Assembly: GCA_001303245.1 (NCBI GenBank) | Contig: LJNS01000017.1 | Location: 1 to 52,474 of the forward strand | Length of the DNA stretch: 52,474 nt | Direction: 5' to 3' | Source of the DNA: Gammaproteobacteria bacterium SG8_30 | Lineage (GTDB): Bacteria; Pseudomonadota; Gammaproteobacteria; Steroidobacterales; Steroidobacteraceae | Shown here: positions 1 through 7,687 of the stretch, piece by piece | Position numbering within the stretch: the first letter of the stretch is position 1 | Layout of the letters: each line of letters starts with the position of its first letter | Position numbers and translations under genes: made by a program | Notes under the pieces: generated by a model | What the model saw: only the letters and a program-made list of their open reading frames with translations | Databases searched by the model: none | Told to the model about the DNA's origin: nothing

Positions 1-500
1 GCTTGTTGCCGGCGACCGAGTGCAGCTCGTCAACGATCACGCTGCGCACGCTCGCGAGCATCGCGCGGCCGGATTCGGAGGTCAGCAGGATGAAGAGCGA
101 CTCCGGCGTCGTGACCAGAATGTGCGGCGGCGCGCGGCGCATCCGGTTGCGCTCCGCCGCCGGCGTGTCGCCGGTGCGCACCGCATCCCGCACGGGTACG
201 TCGGGCAGGCCCCGCTCGAGCAGCTGCTCGCGGATGCCGGCCAGCGGCTCCTGCAGGTTCTTCTGGATGTCGTTCGAGAGCGCCTTGAGCGGCGACACGT
301 AGAGGACGTGCACCTCGTCCGAGAGTCCTTGTGTCAGGCCCTCGACCACGAGGTCGTTGATGGCCGACAGGAAGGCCGCGAGCGTCTTGCCGGACCCGGT
401 CGGGGCGGCAATCAGGGCGTCGCGGCGCCGGGACGTCACCGCCCAGGCACGCCGCTGCGCCTCCGGCCGACCCGGAATGGCGCGGCCCAGACCAAGCCAT
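1..500 (-). CDS. lhr: Lhr-type ATP-dependent helicase, N-terminal part (partial, apparent 5' frame disruption)
   Basis: The frame reads leftward and leaves the window at base 1. It shows helicase superfamily 2 motifs in order: Q-motif-like GRPEAQRRAW, Walker A APTGSGKT, motif Ia VSPLKALSNDIQ, RTGDTPAAER, motif Ib TTPESL, and Walker B as DELH followed by SVAGNK. This order and spacing match Lhr, a large DNA-repair helicase. The start is unclear. The helicase frame has no ATG, GTG or TTG upstream of the Q motif, and the first in-frame candidate, GTG at 439, would remove that motif. An ATG at 500 lies one frame off: a 1-nt indel near 490-500 would join it to WLGLGRAIPGR, which aligns with the usual start of the family. 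The NlpC/P60 gene ends 19 bases upstream on the same strand, so the two may be co-transcribed. The family call is solid; the start is not. Confidence 0.8.
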
Positions 501-519
501 GGGATGCCAGTTCCCGGCG

Positions 520-1020
520 CTAGGGAAGCAGGCGTCCGACCGCTACCAGGTGCTCCTGGTAATAAGGTGCGTCGAGCTTCGCGACGCGCACAGTGCCGCC
601 GCTCGAGGGCGCGTGCACGAACCGGCCGTCGCCCAGGTAGATGCCGACGTGCGAGAGCTTCGCCTCGTCCTTAAAGAAGACCAGGTCCCCCGCGGCGGCC
701 TCCGCCAGGGGGATCGGCCGCGCCACGGCGAACTGTGCCCGCGAGGTGCGTGGCACGGCATAGCCGTTTGAGGTGTACGTGTAGTAGACGAGGCCGCTGC
801 AGTCGAAGCCCTCGTCAGGATCGGAACCGCCGTAACGGTAGGGCACGCCGACCATGGCAAGCGCGAGGTCCGCGATGGGCGCGCGCAGCGCGGGTTCTGG
901 CACGCTCGCCCCATGGCCGCGAGGATCCCTGGCGGGTGTATCCGCGCATCCTGCCGCGAGCAGCAGGGTGGTGAGGATGCCGGCAAGCCCGGCTGAATCG
1001 CGCATGCGCATGTCCCGCAT
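520..1020 (-). CDS. NlpC/P60-family cell-wall peptidase, lipoprotein
   Basis: Predicted envelope lipoprotein of 166 residues that would cleave peptide stems of peptidoglycan. The N-terminus has a short charged stretch, a hydrophobic segment and the lipobox LAAGC with the lipidated Cys at residue 25. The catalytic domain fills the rest: nucleophile Cys74 in FDCSGLV, His124 in LSHVGIYLGDG and the third residue His136 in FVHAP. The motif GDLVFF before the His is typical of the family. ATG at 1020 is chosen because it gives a compact signal peptide; a longer in-frame start at 1062 would add 14 unlikely residues. The helicase follows 19 bases downstream on the same strand. The substrate bond cannot be read from the sequence. 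Confidence 0.88.
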   Translation of the reverse strand: MRDMRMRDSAGLAGILTTLLLAAGCADTPARDPRGHGASVPEPALRAPIADLALAMVGVPYRYGGSDPDEGFDCSGLVYYTYTSNGYAVPRTSRAQFAVARPIPLAEAAAGDLVFFKDEAKLSHVGIYLGDGRFVHAPSSGGTVRVAKLDAPYYQEHLVAVGRLLP

Positions 1021-1283
1021 GATCGAGCTCGGCGGGTGAACCGGCAGCGAGCCTTCCCGCAAGCCTGACCGAGCCGAGCGGTCGCTGCAAGGCCGACGCC
1101 AGCGCTTCCCGGGCAGGACGACCCGGCTCCATTGCCGCAGCGTGCAGGTGCCGACCGCGATGGCGGCACGGCCGCGCTGCCCGCGGGGCCGGCCGCCGCA
1201 CCGGGGGACGTTTCAGCCTCCGTACGCCGCGCACAGCATTGCGCTACACTGCCGCGCTGCCGGTTACCTCGCCCAGACCCCGG

Positions 1284-2189
1284 ATGACCGATAGCCCGCC
1301 AGCAAAGGACCGTCAGCGCGCTTCGCACTTCCGCGGCTGGCTCCGCGAGCCGCTGCTGCATTTTCTGCTGCTGGGAGTGCTCCTGTTCGTGCTGTTCGAG
1401 TGGCTGGGCGGCGACACCGGGCCGATGTCCAACCGCATCACGGTGAGCCAGGCGCAGGTGCGGCAGCTTGCCACCGCGTTCACGAAGACCTGGCAGCGGC
1501 CGCCGACCGAGGCCGAGATCAAGGGCCTGGTGGACGACTACGTCCGCGAGGAGATCGCCTATCGCGAGGCGGTCGCCATGGGCCTCGACCGGGACGACAC
1601 GATCATCCGCCGCCGGATGCGCCAGAAGATCGAGTTCCTGGTGGAGGACGCGGCCAGCGCGACGCCGCCGACGGAGGCGGAACTGCAGGCCTACCTGGAG
1701 GCCCATGCGCAGACCTTTCGTCTCGAGCCCCAGGTGGCGTTCCGGCAGGTCTACATAGACCCCTCCCGCGGCGGTGATCCCGCAGCGCGCGCGCTGGCGC
1801 TGCTGAGCCAGCTGAGGAAGGCCGGCCCGGAAGCCTCCCTGGACGACCTGGGCGACTCGATCATGCTCGAGCCGGAAGTGCCGCTCGTCCGCGAGGACGA
1901 GGTCGCTCGATCGTTCGGCAGCGAGTTCGCCGCGCAGGTCGTGCAGCTGCCGCCGGGCAGCTGGCAGGGCCCGATCCAGTCGGGCTACGGCCTGCACCTC
2001 GTGCTGGTGCGGGAGTCGGTGCCGGGCCGTGCGGCGACCCTCGACGAGGTCCGCCGCGACGTGGAGCGCGAGTTGCTGAGCGAGCGGCGCCGCGATCAGC
2101 TGGCCGCGATGTACGAGGAGCTGCTCGGCAAGTACTCGGTGACCGTCGAAGTCCCGCCCTCGCAGGCCGGCAAGGAGGTCCTGCGGTGA
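1284..2189 (+). CDS. Membrane-anchored parvulin-type peptidyl-prolyl isomerase (PpiC/SurA-like)
   Basis: A 301-residue protein with a cytoplasmic N-terminus, one hydrophobic anchor near residues 23-42 (LLHFLLLGVLLFVLFEWL) and a large domain expected in the periplasm. The middle part (about 45-140) is helical, like the chaperone arms of PpiC/PrsA-type foldases. The last half matches a rotamase domain; the stretch FGSEFAAQVVQLPPGSWQGP followed by SGYGLHLVLV is characteristic. It would assist folding of exported or membrane proteins. The stop overlaps the GTG start of the next gene in GTGA, so translation is probably coupled to the HupE-like genes, which are likely clients or partners. An upstream TTG at 1239 is possible, but the ATG fits the membrane topology better. 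Confidence 0.85.
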   Translation: MTDSPPAKDRQRASHFRGWLREPLLHFLLLGVLLFVLFEWLGGDTGPMSNRITVSQAQVRQLATAFTKTWQRPPTEAEIKGLVDDYVREEIAYREAVAMGLDRDDTIIRRRMRQKIEFLVEDAASATPPTEAELQAYLEAHAQTFRLEPQVAFRQVYIDPSRGGDPAARALALLSQLRKAGPEASLDDLGDSIMLEPEVPLVREDEVARSFGSEFAAQVVQLPPGSWQGPIQSGYGLHLVLVRESVPGRAATLDEVRRDVERELLSERRRDQLAAMYEELLGKYSVTVEVPPSQAGKEVLR

Positions 2190-3196
2190 GCGCGCGTTGG
2201 CGACTGCTCCTGGCGGCACTCTGGCTGGCCGCGATGGCGCCCGTCGCGGCGTTCGCCCACGAGGTCCGCCCCGGCTTCCTGGAGCTGCGGGAGCAGACGG
2301 ACGGCAGCTACGCCATGCTGTGGAAGCAGCCCTCCGGCGGCGAGGTGGAGATCCGCATCGCGCCGGTGTTTCCGGAGGAGTGCCGTTTCGTCAGCCGCGA
2401 CCGGCAGCAGCTCGCGCCCGGCGCCCTGATCTCGCGGGGAACGCTGCGCTGCGAAGGCGGCCTGGCCGGCAAGAGCGTGACCATCGCGGGCCTCGAGACC
2501 ACGATCACCGACGTGCTGGTGCGCGTGCATCACGCCGACGGCCGCCTCGAGAGCCACATGCTGCGGCCGGTCAACACGTCCGTCGCGCTGGGCGGCACCA
2601 CCAGCAGGGGACAGCTGGCCTGGAACTACTTCCGCCTCGGCGTCGAGCACATCCTGCTGGGCGTCGACCACCTGCTGTTCGTGCTCGGGCTGCTGCTGAT
2701 CGTCGCCGACCGATGGGCGCTCGTGAAGACCATCACCGCGTTCACGGTCGCACACAGCATCACGCTGGGAATCGCGACGCTCGGCTACGTCAGCGCGCCG
2801 ACGCTGCCGCTCAACGTCGCGATCGCGCTCAGCATCCTGTTCCTCGGGCCCGAGATGGTGCGCGCCTGGCGCGGCGAGACGAGCTTCACCATCCGCAATC
2901 CCTGGGTCGTGGCCTTCGCCTTCGGCCTGCTGCACGGCTTCGGCTTCGCCAGCGGCCTGTCCACCACCGGGCTGCCGCAGGCCGAGATCCCGTTTGCGCT
3001 GCTCATGTTCAACGTCGGCGTGGAGGCGGGACAGCTCGCATTCGTGCTGCTGGTGGTGATGCTGGAGCGGTCCTTCCGGACGCTGGAGATCCGCTGGCCG
3101 GGATTCGCCCAGCTGCTGCCGGCCTACGCCGTCGGCTCCCTCGGCGCCTACTGGACGTTGCAGCGGCTGTTGGTAATGCTGGCGGCGGTGCGATGA
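2186..3196 (+). CDS. HupE/UreJ-family membrane protein with exported N-terminal domain
   Basis: A 336-residue protein with a cleavable signal peptide (about residues 1-24, ending AAFA before HEVRPG), an extracytoplasmic beta-rich domain to about residue 145, then six or so membrane helices. The first helix carries HILLGVDHLLF, the His-x5-Asp-His signature of the HupE/UreJ superfamily, and later helices hold AHSITLG and LLHGFGFASGL. HupE and UreJ proteins are linked to nickel or cobalt supply for hydrogenase and urease, but neither enzyme is encoded here, so the substrate is unknown. GTG start at 2186 overlaps the isomerase stop; the stop overlaps the next ATG. It is the largest of three tandem, sequence-divergent HupE-like genes. 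Confidence 0.85.
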   Translation: MSARWRLLLAALWLAAMAPVAAFAHEVRPGFLELREQTDGSYAMLWKQPSGGEVEIRIAPVFPEECRFVSRDRQQLAPGALISRGTLRCEGGLAGKSVTIAGLETTITDVLVRVHHADGRLESHMLRPVNTSVALGGTTSRGQLAWNYFRLGVEHILLGVDHLLFVLGLLLIVADRWALVKTITAFTVAHSITLGIATLGYVSAPTLPLNVAIALSILFLGPEMVRAWRGETSFTIRNPWVVAFAFGLLHGFGFASGLSTTGLPQAEIPFALLMFNVGVEAGQLAFVLLVVMLERSFRTLEIRWPGFAQLLPAYAVGSLGAYWTLQRLLVMLAAVR

Positions 3197-3798
3197 TGGT
3201 GAAGATGCCACGGGATCCGCGGACTTTCCTCTTCGCCGGGGTGTCGGCGCTGGCCGCGATGCCGGCGCTCGCGCACGTTCAGGAGGGACAGGCCGCCGGC
3301 TTCCTGACCGGACTCGCGCACCCGGTCTCCGGGCTCGACCACGTGCTCGCCATGATCGCGGTCGGCCTGTGGGGCGCGCAGCTCGGCGCACCGGCGCTGT
3401 GGCTCCTGCCGGTAACCTTCCCGCTGGTCATGGCGTTCGGTGGGTTCCTCGGCCTGCTCGGCATCCCGCTGCCGGGCGTGGAAGCCGGGATCGCACTGTC
3501 GGCGCTGGCGCTCGGTCTCGCGGTGGCGACGTCCTGGCGGCCGCCGCTGGCCGTCGCCGCGCTGCTGGTGGCCGCCTTCGCCGTCTTCCACGGTCACGCG
3601 CACGGGACAGAGCTCCCGGAGGGCCAGAGCGGCCTGACCTACAGCATCGGCTTCGTGGTCGCGACCGGCCTGCTGCACCTCGCCGGCATCGGTATCGGCG
3701 TCATCCACCGCTGGCCGGCCGGGCGGACGGCCCTGCGCGGGCTCGGCGCGGGCGTGGCGGCGGGCGGTGTCTATTTCCTGTGGCGGGCGCTGGCATGA
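3193..3798 (+). CDS. HupE/UreJ-type membrane transporter, short form
   Basis: A 201-residue protein resembling classical HupE. It has a signal peptide or first helix ending PALAHVQEG, the family motif HPVSGLDHVLAMIAVGLWG near residue 37, five further hydrophobic segments and a histidine-rich FHGHAHGTE motif before the last helices. In studied relatives these histidines bind or conduct divalent metal (Ni or Co). The start ATG at 3193 sits inside ATGATG, overlapping the previous stop by 4 bases; an ATG one codon later is equally usable. The stop overlaps the start of the third HupE-like gene. Translational coupling suggests that all three membrane proteins are made in balanced amounts, possibly as a complex. 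Confidence 0.87.
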   Translation: MMVKMPRDPRTFLFAGVSALAAMPALAHVQEGQAAGFLTGLAHPVSGLDHVLAMIAVGLWGAQLGAPALWLLPVTFPLVMAFGGFLGLLGIPLPGVEAGIALSALALGLAVATSWRPPLAVAALLVAAFAVFHGHAHGTELPEGQSGLTYSIGFVVATGLLHLAGIGIGVIHRWPAGRTALRGLGAGVAAGGVYFLWRALA

Positions 3799-4406
3799 GC
3801 TCGGCGAAGACCCTGCGCGGGACCTGGCTGGCCCTGTTCGGGCTGTTACTGTCGCTGCGGGCGCCGGCGGCCGAGGCACACCTCGTCACCACCGGGCTCG
3901 GGCCGCTCTATGACGGCATCTCGCATTTCCTGGTCAGCTTCGAGGATCTGCTGCCGGTCATCGCCATGGCGCTGCTGGCTGGACTGAGCGGTCCACGGGC
4001 CGGTCGCCGCGCGCTGTTCGTGCTGCCGGCGGCGTGGCTCGCCGGCGGCCTGGCGGGTTTCCTCACGGGCGCCGCAGCGGCGGGCGCGTGGGTGGCGGCC
4101 TTCTCGGCGCTGGTGCTGGGCCTGCTGGTGGCGGCGGACCGGAGGCTGCCGCTCGCCGTCGTCACCTCGCTCGCCGGCGCGCTGGGCCTTTTGCACGGCT
4201 GGCTCAACGGCGCGGGCATCGCCGCGGCGAACCGGGAAGGCCTGGCGCTGCTCGGCATCGGCGGCGCGGTCTTCGTGGTCGTGGCCCTGCTCGCGGCGGT
4301 GGCCGCCGCGGTGCAGGCACAGGCGGCCCGGATCGCGGTCCGCGTCGCCGGGAGCTGGATCGCGGCGGTCGGGCTGCTGCTCGTCGGCTGGCAATTCAGG
4401 GGATGA
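3795..4406 (+). CDS. Third HupE/UreJ-like membrane protein
   Basis: A 203-residue predicted membrane protein with a signal-like N-terminus ending AAEAHLVTTGLGP, then about six hydrophobic helices. It keeps a weaker HupE-like pattern: GISHFLVSFEDLLPVIAMAL takes the place of the usual His-x5-Asp-His helix, with Asp-His changed to Glu-Asp, and LGLLHGWLNG lies where the second His motif is expected. It is the most divergent of the three paralogues, so metal binding may be altered or lost. It starts at an ATGA overlap with the preceding gene. Its 3' end meets the open frame that continues behind the convergent cytochrome gene at 4396-4406. Family membership is likely; function is unknown. Confidence 0.75.
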   Translation: MSSAKTLRGTWLALFGLLLSLRAPAAEAHLVTTGLGPLYDGISHFLVSFEDLLPVIAMALLAGLSGPRAGRRALFVLPAAWLAGGLAGFLTGAAAAGAWVAAFSALVLGLLVAADRRLPLAVVTSLAGALGLLHGWLNGAGIAAANREGLALLGIGGAVFVVVALLAAVAAAVQAQAARIAVRVAGSWIAAVGLLLVGWQFRG

Positions 4407-4562
4407 GGGGCCGATAAGGCCGGCCCTCGTCCGCCGCTTGCGACGCATAGCGGTCCGCGCGGGTGCAGGTGCCCTCACGCGTCGTCATGGGCACGTCCGC
4501 TGACATGCGTATCCCGAACCGTTCGTCGGCGTTGCCCCACATCACGTCGTAGACCTTGGTCG
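4396..4562 (-). other. Open frame continuing past the cytochrome stop (lost C-terminus or tiny gene)
   Basis: Downstream of the nonahaem cytochrome stop (4563-4565) the neighbouring frame stays open to a TGA at 4396. It reads TKVYDVMWGNADERFGIRM and then about 36 more residues ending RPYRPLIP. Codon third positions look GC-rich, as in the coding genes here. Either a 1-nt indel near the last haem motif cut the cytochrome about 55 residues short, or this is a 48-residue gene starting at ATG 4542. I favour the frameshift because the frame is also open on the cytochrome side of the break and the current end lies unusually close to a haem motif. Confidence 0.35.
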
Positions 4563-6359
4563 CTATCCGCCCGGCCCGTTGTGACAGTCGTAGCACCCGA
4601 CCTCGACCCCCGCGGCGACCGTGCGCGAGTTGCTCCACTGGCGTGCAGCGGCGGTGCGCGAGAGCGGAGATCCGCGGAAGTCCGCGCCGTGGCACGCAGC
4701 GCAGGCCTGGCGGTCGCGCTCGGCGAGCGACTCGTGACCGCCGCCCGTCCAGCGCGAGTCTGCTACCGGGTGCATGCCATGAGGACCGCCGAGCGACATC
4801 GGCAGCGTGCCCGCGCCGTGGCACGCCGAGCACTCGACGAGCGTTCCGGCGTGACCCTGCAGCTGACGCGGTGCGACGTTGTCGTTGTCACCCGCGGATG
4901 AGTTCGGCCAGATCGCGTGCGTGCTGTTGTGGCAGCCCTCGCAGGCGATGCCGGCGTGACCCTTGCTGAAGCGGAAGAGCTGGCCGCTGTTCTCGGCGAA
5001 CCGCGACCCTGCGGCGCGGCGCGGCGAGGCGGCCGGATCGGCCGGATCGAATGCAAGCAGCGTGCGGAAGCCGTCGGTGGACATCAGCGAGGCGTCCGCC
5101 AGCGTCAGGTGGCTGACGGCGTCGCCGGTGTGGCAGGACTGACAGCGTGGCAAGTCGACCCACGGGCGGCGCGGCCTGCCGTCGTTGTTGCCGTCGATGC
5201 TTCCGCCCGGCGCCAGCGACGCGATGCCGCCGACCGCGCCCATTCGACCGTGGCAATTCTGGCAGCTGACCGTGTCCGTCATCGCGCCGCGCAGGCAGCG
5301 CGTATCCCGGCCCGGGTGGCAGAGGTAGCAGCTCTGGCGGTCGGGCGAAGGCGGCACGCCGCCCTGCCTGACCCAGTCGTCGGCGAAGGTGACGCCGCTG
5401 GGGTCGACCATCTTGTCCCGGTGGTAAGCGTGCATGGCGGCGGACATGGTCGGCAGCCCCACCTGTGCGCCGGCCGGCCCCGTCCCGGCGAGGTCCAGCG
5501 CCGCCGAGTAGTGACATCCCGCGCACAACACCGGCCGCGAGGCCATGAGGCTCGTGCCCGTGCGGGAGTCGTGCAGCAGAAGGATGTTCTCGCGCGACTG
5601 GATCTCGAGGTCCGTTGCGCTCGACCACGCAATGCCGTTCGCCCGGGCGGCAGTTGCGCCGGTGATGTGGCAGTCGCTGCACGTCGTCTCCTCCGACACG
5701 GGCAGCACGACGTCGAGATGGGCGACCGTCGTGCCATTCGCGTTGTCGATGGCGCTGACCCGCATGAGCGGAAATCGATTGATGCGACCTGCGTCGTCCA
5801 CTGGGAGGATCGGGACGCCCTCGGCCTTGTAGAGCCCGGCTCCGCCGTTCCACTCGAAGGCAGTCCGCGCGGGATCCGGGGCCTCTGCCGGCATGTACAG
5901 GCCCTTCAGCCCCTCGCCGGGCGAGAGATCCGCTCCGTAGAGCTGCTTCGCGTACTGCCAGAAATTGGTCTTGCCGACGCTCTCGCTGTTGGTCGAGCCG
6001 TCAGCATCGGCTGTCGCGGAATAGCGGAGGGTGACCGCGCCGTCCTCCAGCAGCGCTGGCCGGCCCGAGGTGTCGGTGCGCACCACCTGGGCATTCACCA
6101 CGTTGAAGGGCGGCAGCATGGAGAAGACCGAGAAGTCCTTGTCCACGCAGTGCATGCCCAGGTCGTTGGCGGCGAGGATCTTGTAGGACACGGGGAAACT
6201 GCCGCTGCCGCCGCCGCCGCCCTGGCTGCCGCCGCCGTCCGACTCGCCGTCGCCCTCGCCGGTGCCGCCGCCTCCGGCGCAAGCCGTGAAGAGGGGGAGT
6301 ACGAGAGTTAGCAGGACGGCAGCCGGGGCCGCGGCGGAAGGCAGGAAACGGGTCGCCAT
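4563..6359 (-). CDS. Nonahaem c-type cytochrome lipoprotein
   Basis: A 598-residue exported protein. The N-terminus has a signal peptide with lipobox LFTAC followed by a Gly/Ser/Asp-rich linker (about residues 27-55). A haem-free domain (about 55-230) begins ILAANDLGMHC. Nine CXXCH haem-binding motifs follow: CSDCH, CAGCH, CYLCH, CQNCH, CQSCH, CEGCH, CSACH, CAACH and CYDCH. Extra His residues could act as distal ligands. It is probably anchored to a membrane and moves electrons in the periplasm or at the cell surface. ATG at 6359 gives a clean signal peptide. The reading ends only four residues after the last haem motif, yet an open frame continues one frame over to 4396, so a C-terminal frameshift is possible. 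No cytochrome maturation genes are nearby. Confidence 0.88.
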   Translation of the reverse strand: MATRFLPSAAAPAAVLLTLVLPLFTACAGGGGTGEGDGESDGGGSQGGGGGSGSFPVSYKILAANDLGMHCVDKDFSVFSMLPPFNVVNAQVVRTDTSGRPALLEDGAVTLRYSATADADGSTNSESVGKTNFWQYAKQLYGADLSPGEGLKGLYMPAEAPDPARTAFEWNGGAGLYKAEGVPILPVDDAGRINRFPLMRVSAIDNANGTTVAHLDVVLPVSEETTCSDCHITGATAARANGIAWSSATDLEIQSRENILLLHDSRTGTSLMASRPVLCAGCHYSAALDLAGTGPAGAQVGLPTMSAAMHAYHRDKMVDPSGVTFADDWVRQGGVPPSPDRQSCYLCHPGRDTRCLRGAMTDTVSCQNCHGRMGAVGGIASLAPGGSIDGNNDGRPRRPWVDLPRCQSCHTGDAVSHLTLADASLMSTDGFRTLLAFDPADPAASPRRAAGSRFAENSGQLFRFSKGHAGIACEGCHNSTHAIWPNSSAGDNDNVAPRQLQGHAGTLVECSACHGAGTLPMSLGGPHGMHPVADSRWTGGGHESLAERDRQACAACHGADFRGSPLSRTAAARQWSNSRTVAAGVEVGCYDCHNGPGG

Positions 6360-6451
6360 GTTGGTATCCCGGGCGTCTGAAAGGGTCGTTCCCTCATTGG
6401 ACGCGCAGAGAGACGACAATCAATCGGTGAACTCCCGCCGGGCCGCCGACG

Positions 6452-6916
6452 TCAGGCCAGCAGGCGCTGGATGGCCGCCTCCCGGAAGTCGAAGATGCGA
6501 TCGAGCTGGCGGCCGACGATCCGCCGGCCGATCAGGCCGACCCTTCCCAGCGGCAGGACGTACTTGACGTCGTCGCGCATGCGAGTGCCGCCGCGCTCCG
6601 CAGCGAACTCGTGCGTGTGGATCCACAAACGGTAGGGGCCCTCGACCTGGCGATCCACGAACCGGTGCGGCAGCTCCCAGCAGCTGATCTCCGTGCGCCA
6701 GGCGAACGGGATACCGAACAGTGCCAGCCGGTAGTCGATGAGCGCTCCTCTGCAGAGTTCGATCGGCTGCGGCGTGAGGATGCGGAAGCGAAGCTCCGGC
6801 GGCGTGATCCGCTCGAGGTTCGCGGGATCGGAGAAGAAGCGACTGACCTCGTCGATCGGGCGAGGCAGCCATGTGACGCGCTCGAGCTGCTGGTGAAGGC
6901 GGGCGGGTTCGTTCAT
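6452..6916 (-). CDS. SRPBCC-fold (START/polyketide-cyclase-like) protein
   Basis: A 154-residue soluble protein. The N-terminal pattern WLPRPIDEVSRFFSDPANLE and ITPPELRF is characteristic of SRPBCC proteins sometimes annotated as ligand-binding or cyclase/dehydrase-like. The later WIHTHEFAAERGGTRMRDDV matches the beta-strand region that closes the hydrophobic pocket. The ligand is unknown. It is transcribed leftward; the next gene on this strand is the cytochrome, about 90 bases downstream. Small proteins of this kind are often placed next to NAD-dependent epimerases, but none is present here. The start at ATG 6916 is the natural one for the fold. Confidence 0.8.
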   Translation of the reverse strand: MNEPARLHQQLERVTWLPRPIDEVSRFFSDPANLERITPPELRFRILTPQPIELCRGALIDYRLALFGIPFAWRTEISCWELPHRFVDRQVEGPYRLWIHTHEFAAERGGTRMRDDVKYVLPLGRVGLIGRRIVGRQLDRIFDFREAAIQRLLA

Positions 6917-6996
6917 GGTGGCAGGATTGTGCCTGCCCTGGGCATGTGGGATCGGCTCTGGGCGGCCTTCTTATGTCAAGCGAACCGCCGGCCGAC

Positions 6997-7548
6997 CTAC
7001 CAGCGGAGGTCGTCGGGCACGACGAAGTCCTTGTAGGGGTCGTCCTCGTCGGCGGGAGCCGCCCCCGATCCGTCGCCGAAGGGAATCACGGCGTGCTCGT
7101 CGCGCTCGCGGATCCGCTCGGCGATCTCGGCCGGCACGAGCGCGTTGCGACCTTCGTGGCGAACGATGAATACCGTGCCGCGGGCCAGCTGCTCGAGCAG
7201 GGCGGCGTCGACGGCGATGCGGCGGATCTTCCTGCCGGCGACGAAGTTGTAGTACTCCTCGCCCTCCGGGCGCGGCAGCGCATGCTGCTCTATCAGCTGC
7301 CTGACTTCGGCGGAACGGGCGCGCGCCTCGAGCCTCGACTGCCGCTTCTGGTTGAGCTCGCGGTCCTTCGCGGCCTTGGCCGCCTGGTCGGTCGAGACCG
7401 GGCGTTGCCGCGAACCGTCGCCGGCCGGCTTGGCTCCCGACTTCGCGTGCCGATGTCGCGCCCGGCTCTCCTGGCGCTCGACCTCGGCCGCCTTCGTCTC
7501 GCTGACGAGGCCGGCCTTCAGCAACTGGTCCCGCAACGAGTCGCCCAT
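6997..7548 (-). CDS. DUF2058-family protein (YaiL-like)
   Basis: A 183-residue, highly charged cytoplasmic protein. It opens MGDSLRDQLLKAGLVSETKA, the standard start of the DUF2058 family, followed by a lysine/arginine-rich helical region (about 25-90) and a compact C-terminal half with YNFVAGRKIRRIAV and VPAEIAERIRERD. The family is common in gammaproteobacteria and is sometimes described as a nucleoprotein or nuclease regulator; its true role is not established. ATG at 7548 is preferred over an in-frame start at 7563 because family members begin at MGDSL. It stands alone, divergent from trmO. Confidence 0.87.
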   Translation of the reverse strand: MGDSLRDQLLKAGLVSETKAAEVERQESRARHRHAKSGAKPAGDGSRQRPVSTDQAAKAAKDRELNQKRQSRLEARARSAEVRQLIEQHALPRPEGEEYYNFVAGRKIRRIAVDAALLEQLARGTVFIVRHEGRNALVPAEIAERIRERDEHAVIPFGDGSGAAPADEDDPYKDFVVPDDLRW

Positions 7549-7687
7549 CGGCACGATCCGCACTCATGACGAGAGGCGAAGTCTAGCGGATTGCGCCATG
7601 CGGAATCATGGGTGCGCGGATCGGGATCGCCAGGGCATGTGGGAACGGGCACCGCGGCAACGTCGCGGCCTTGCTAGGCTGTGCGTC

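Noticed and set aside
543-2219. A 558-codon open frame on the minus strand across the NlpC/P60 gene and the isomerase gene
   Set aside because: It overlaps two well-supported genes in a different frame or strand. Its Arg/Pro/Gln-rich translation shows no family motif. Very GC-rich DNA produces such frames.
1284-4406. A hydrogenase or urease maturation operon
   Set aside because: HupE/UreJ-like genes are present, but no hydrogenase, urease or accessory gene is visible in the window, so that link is not claimed.
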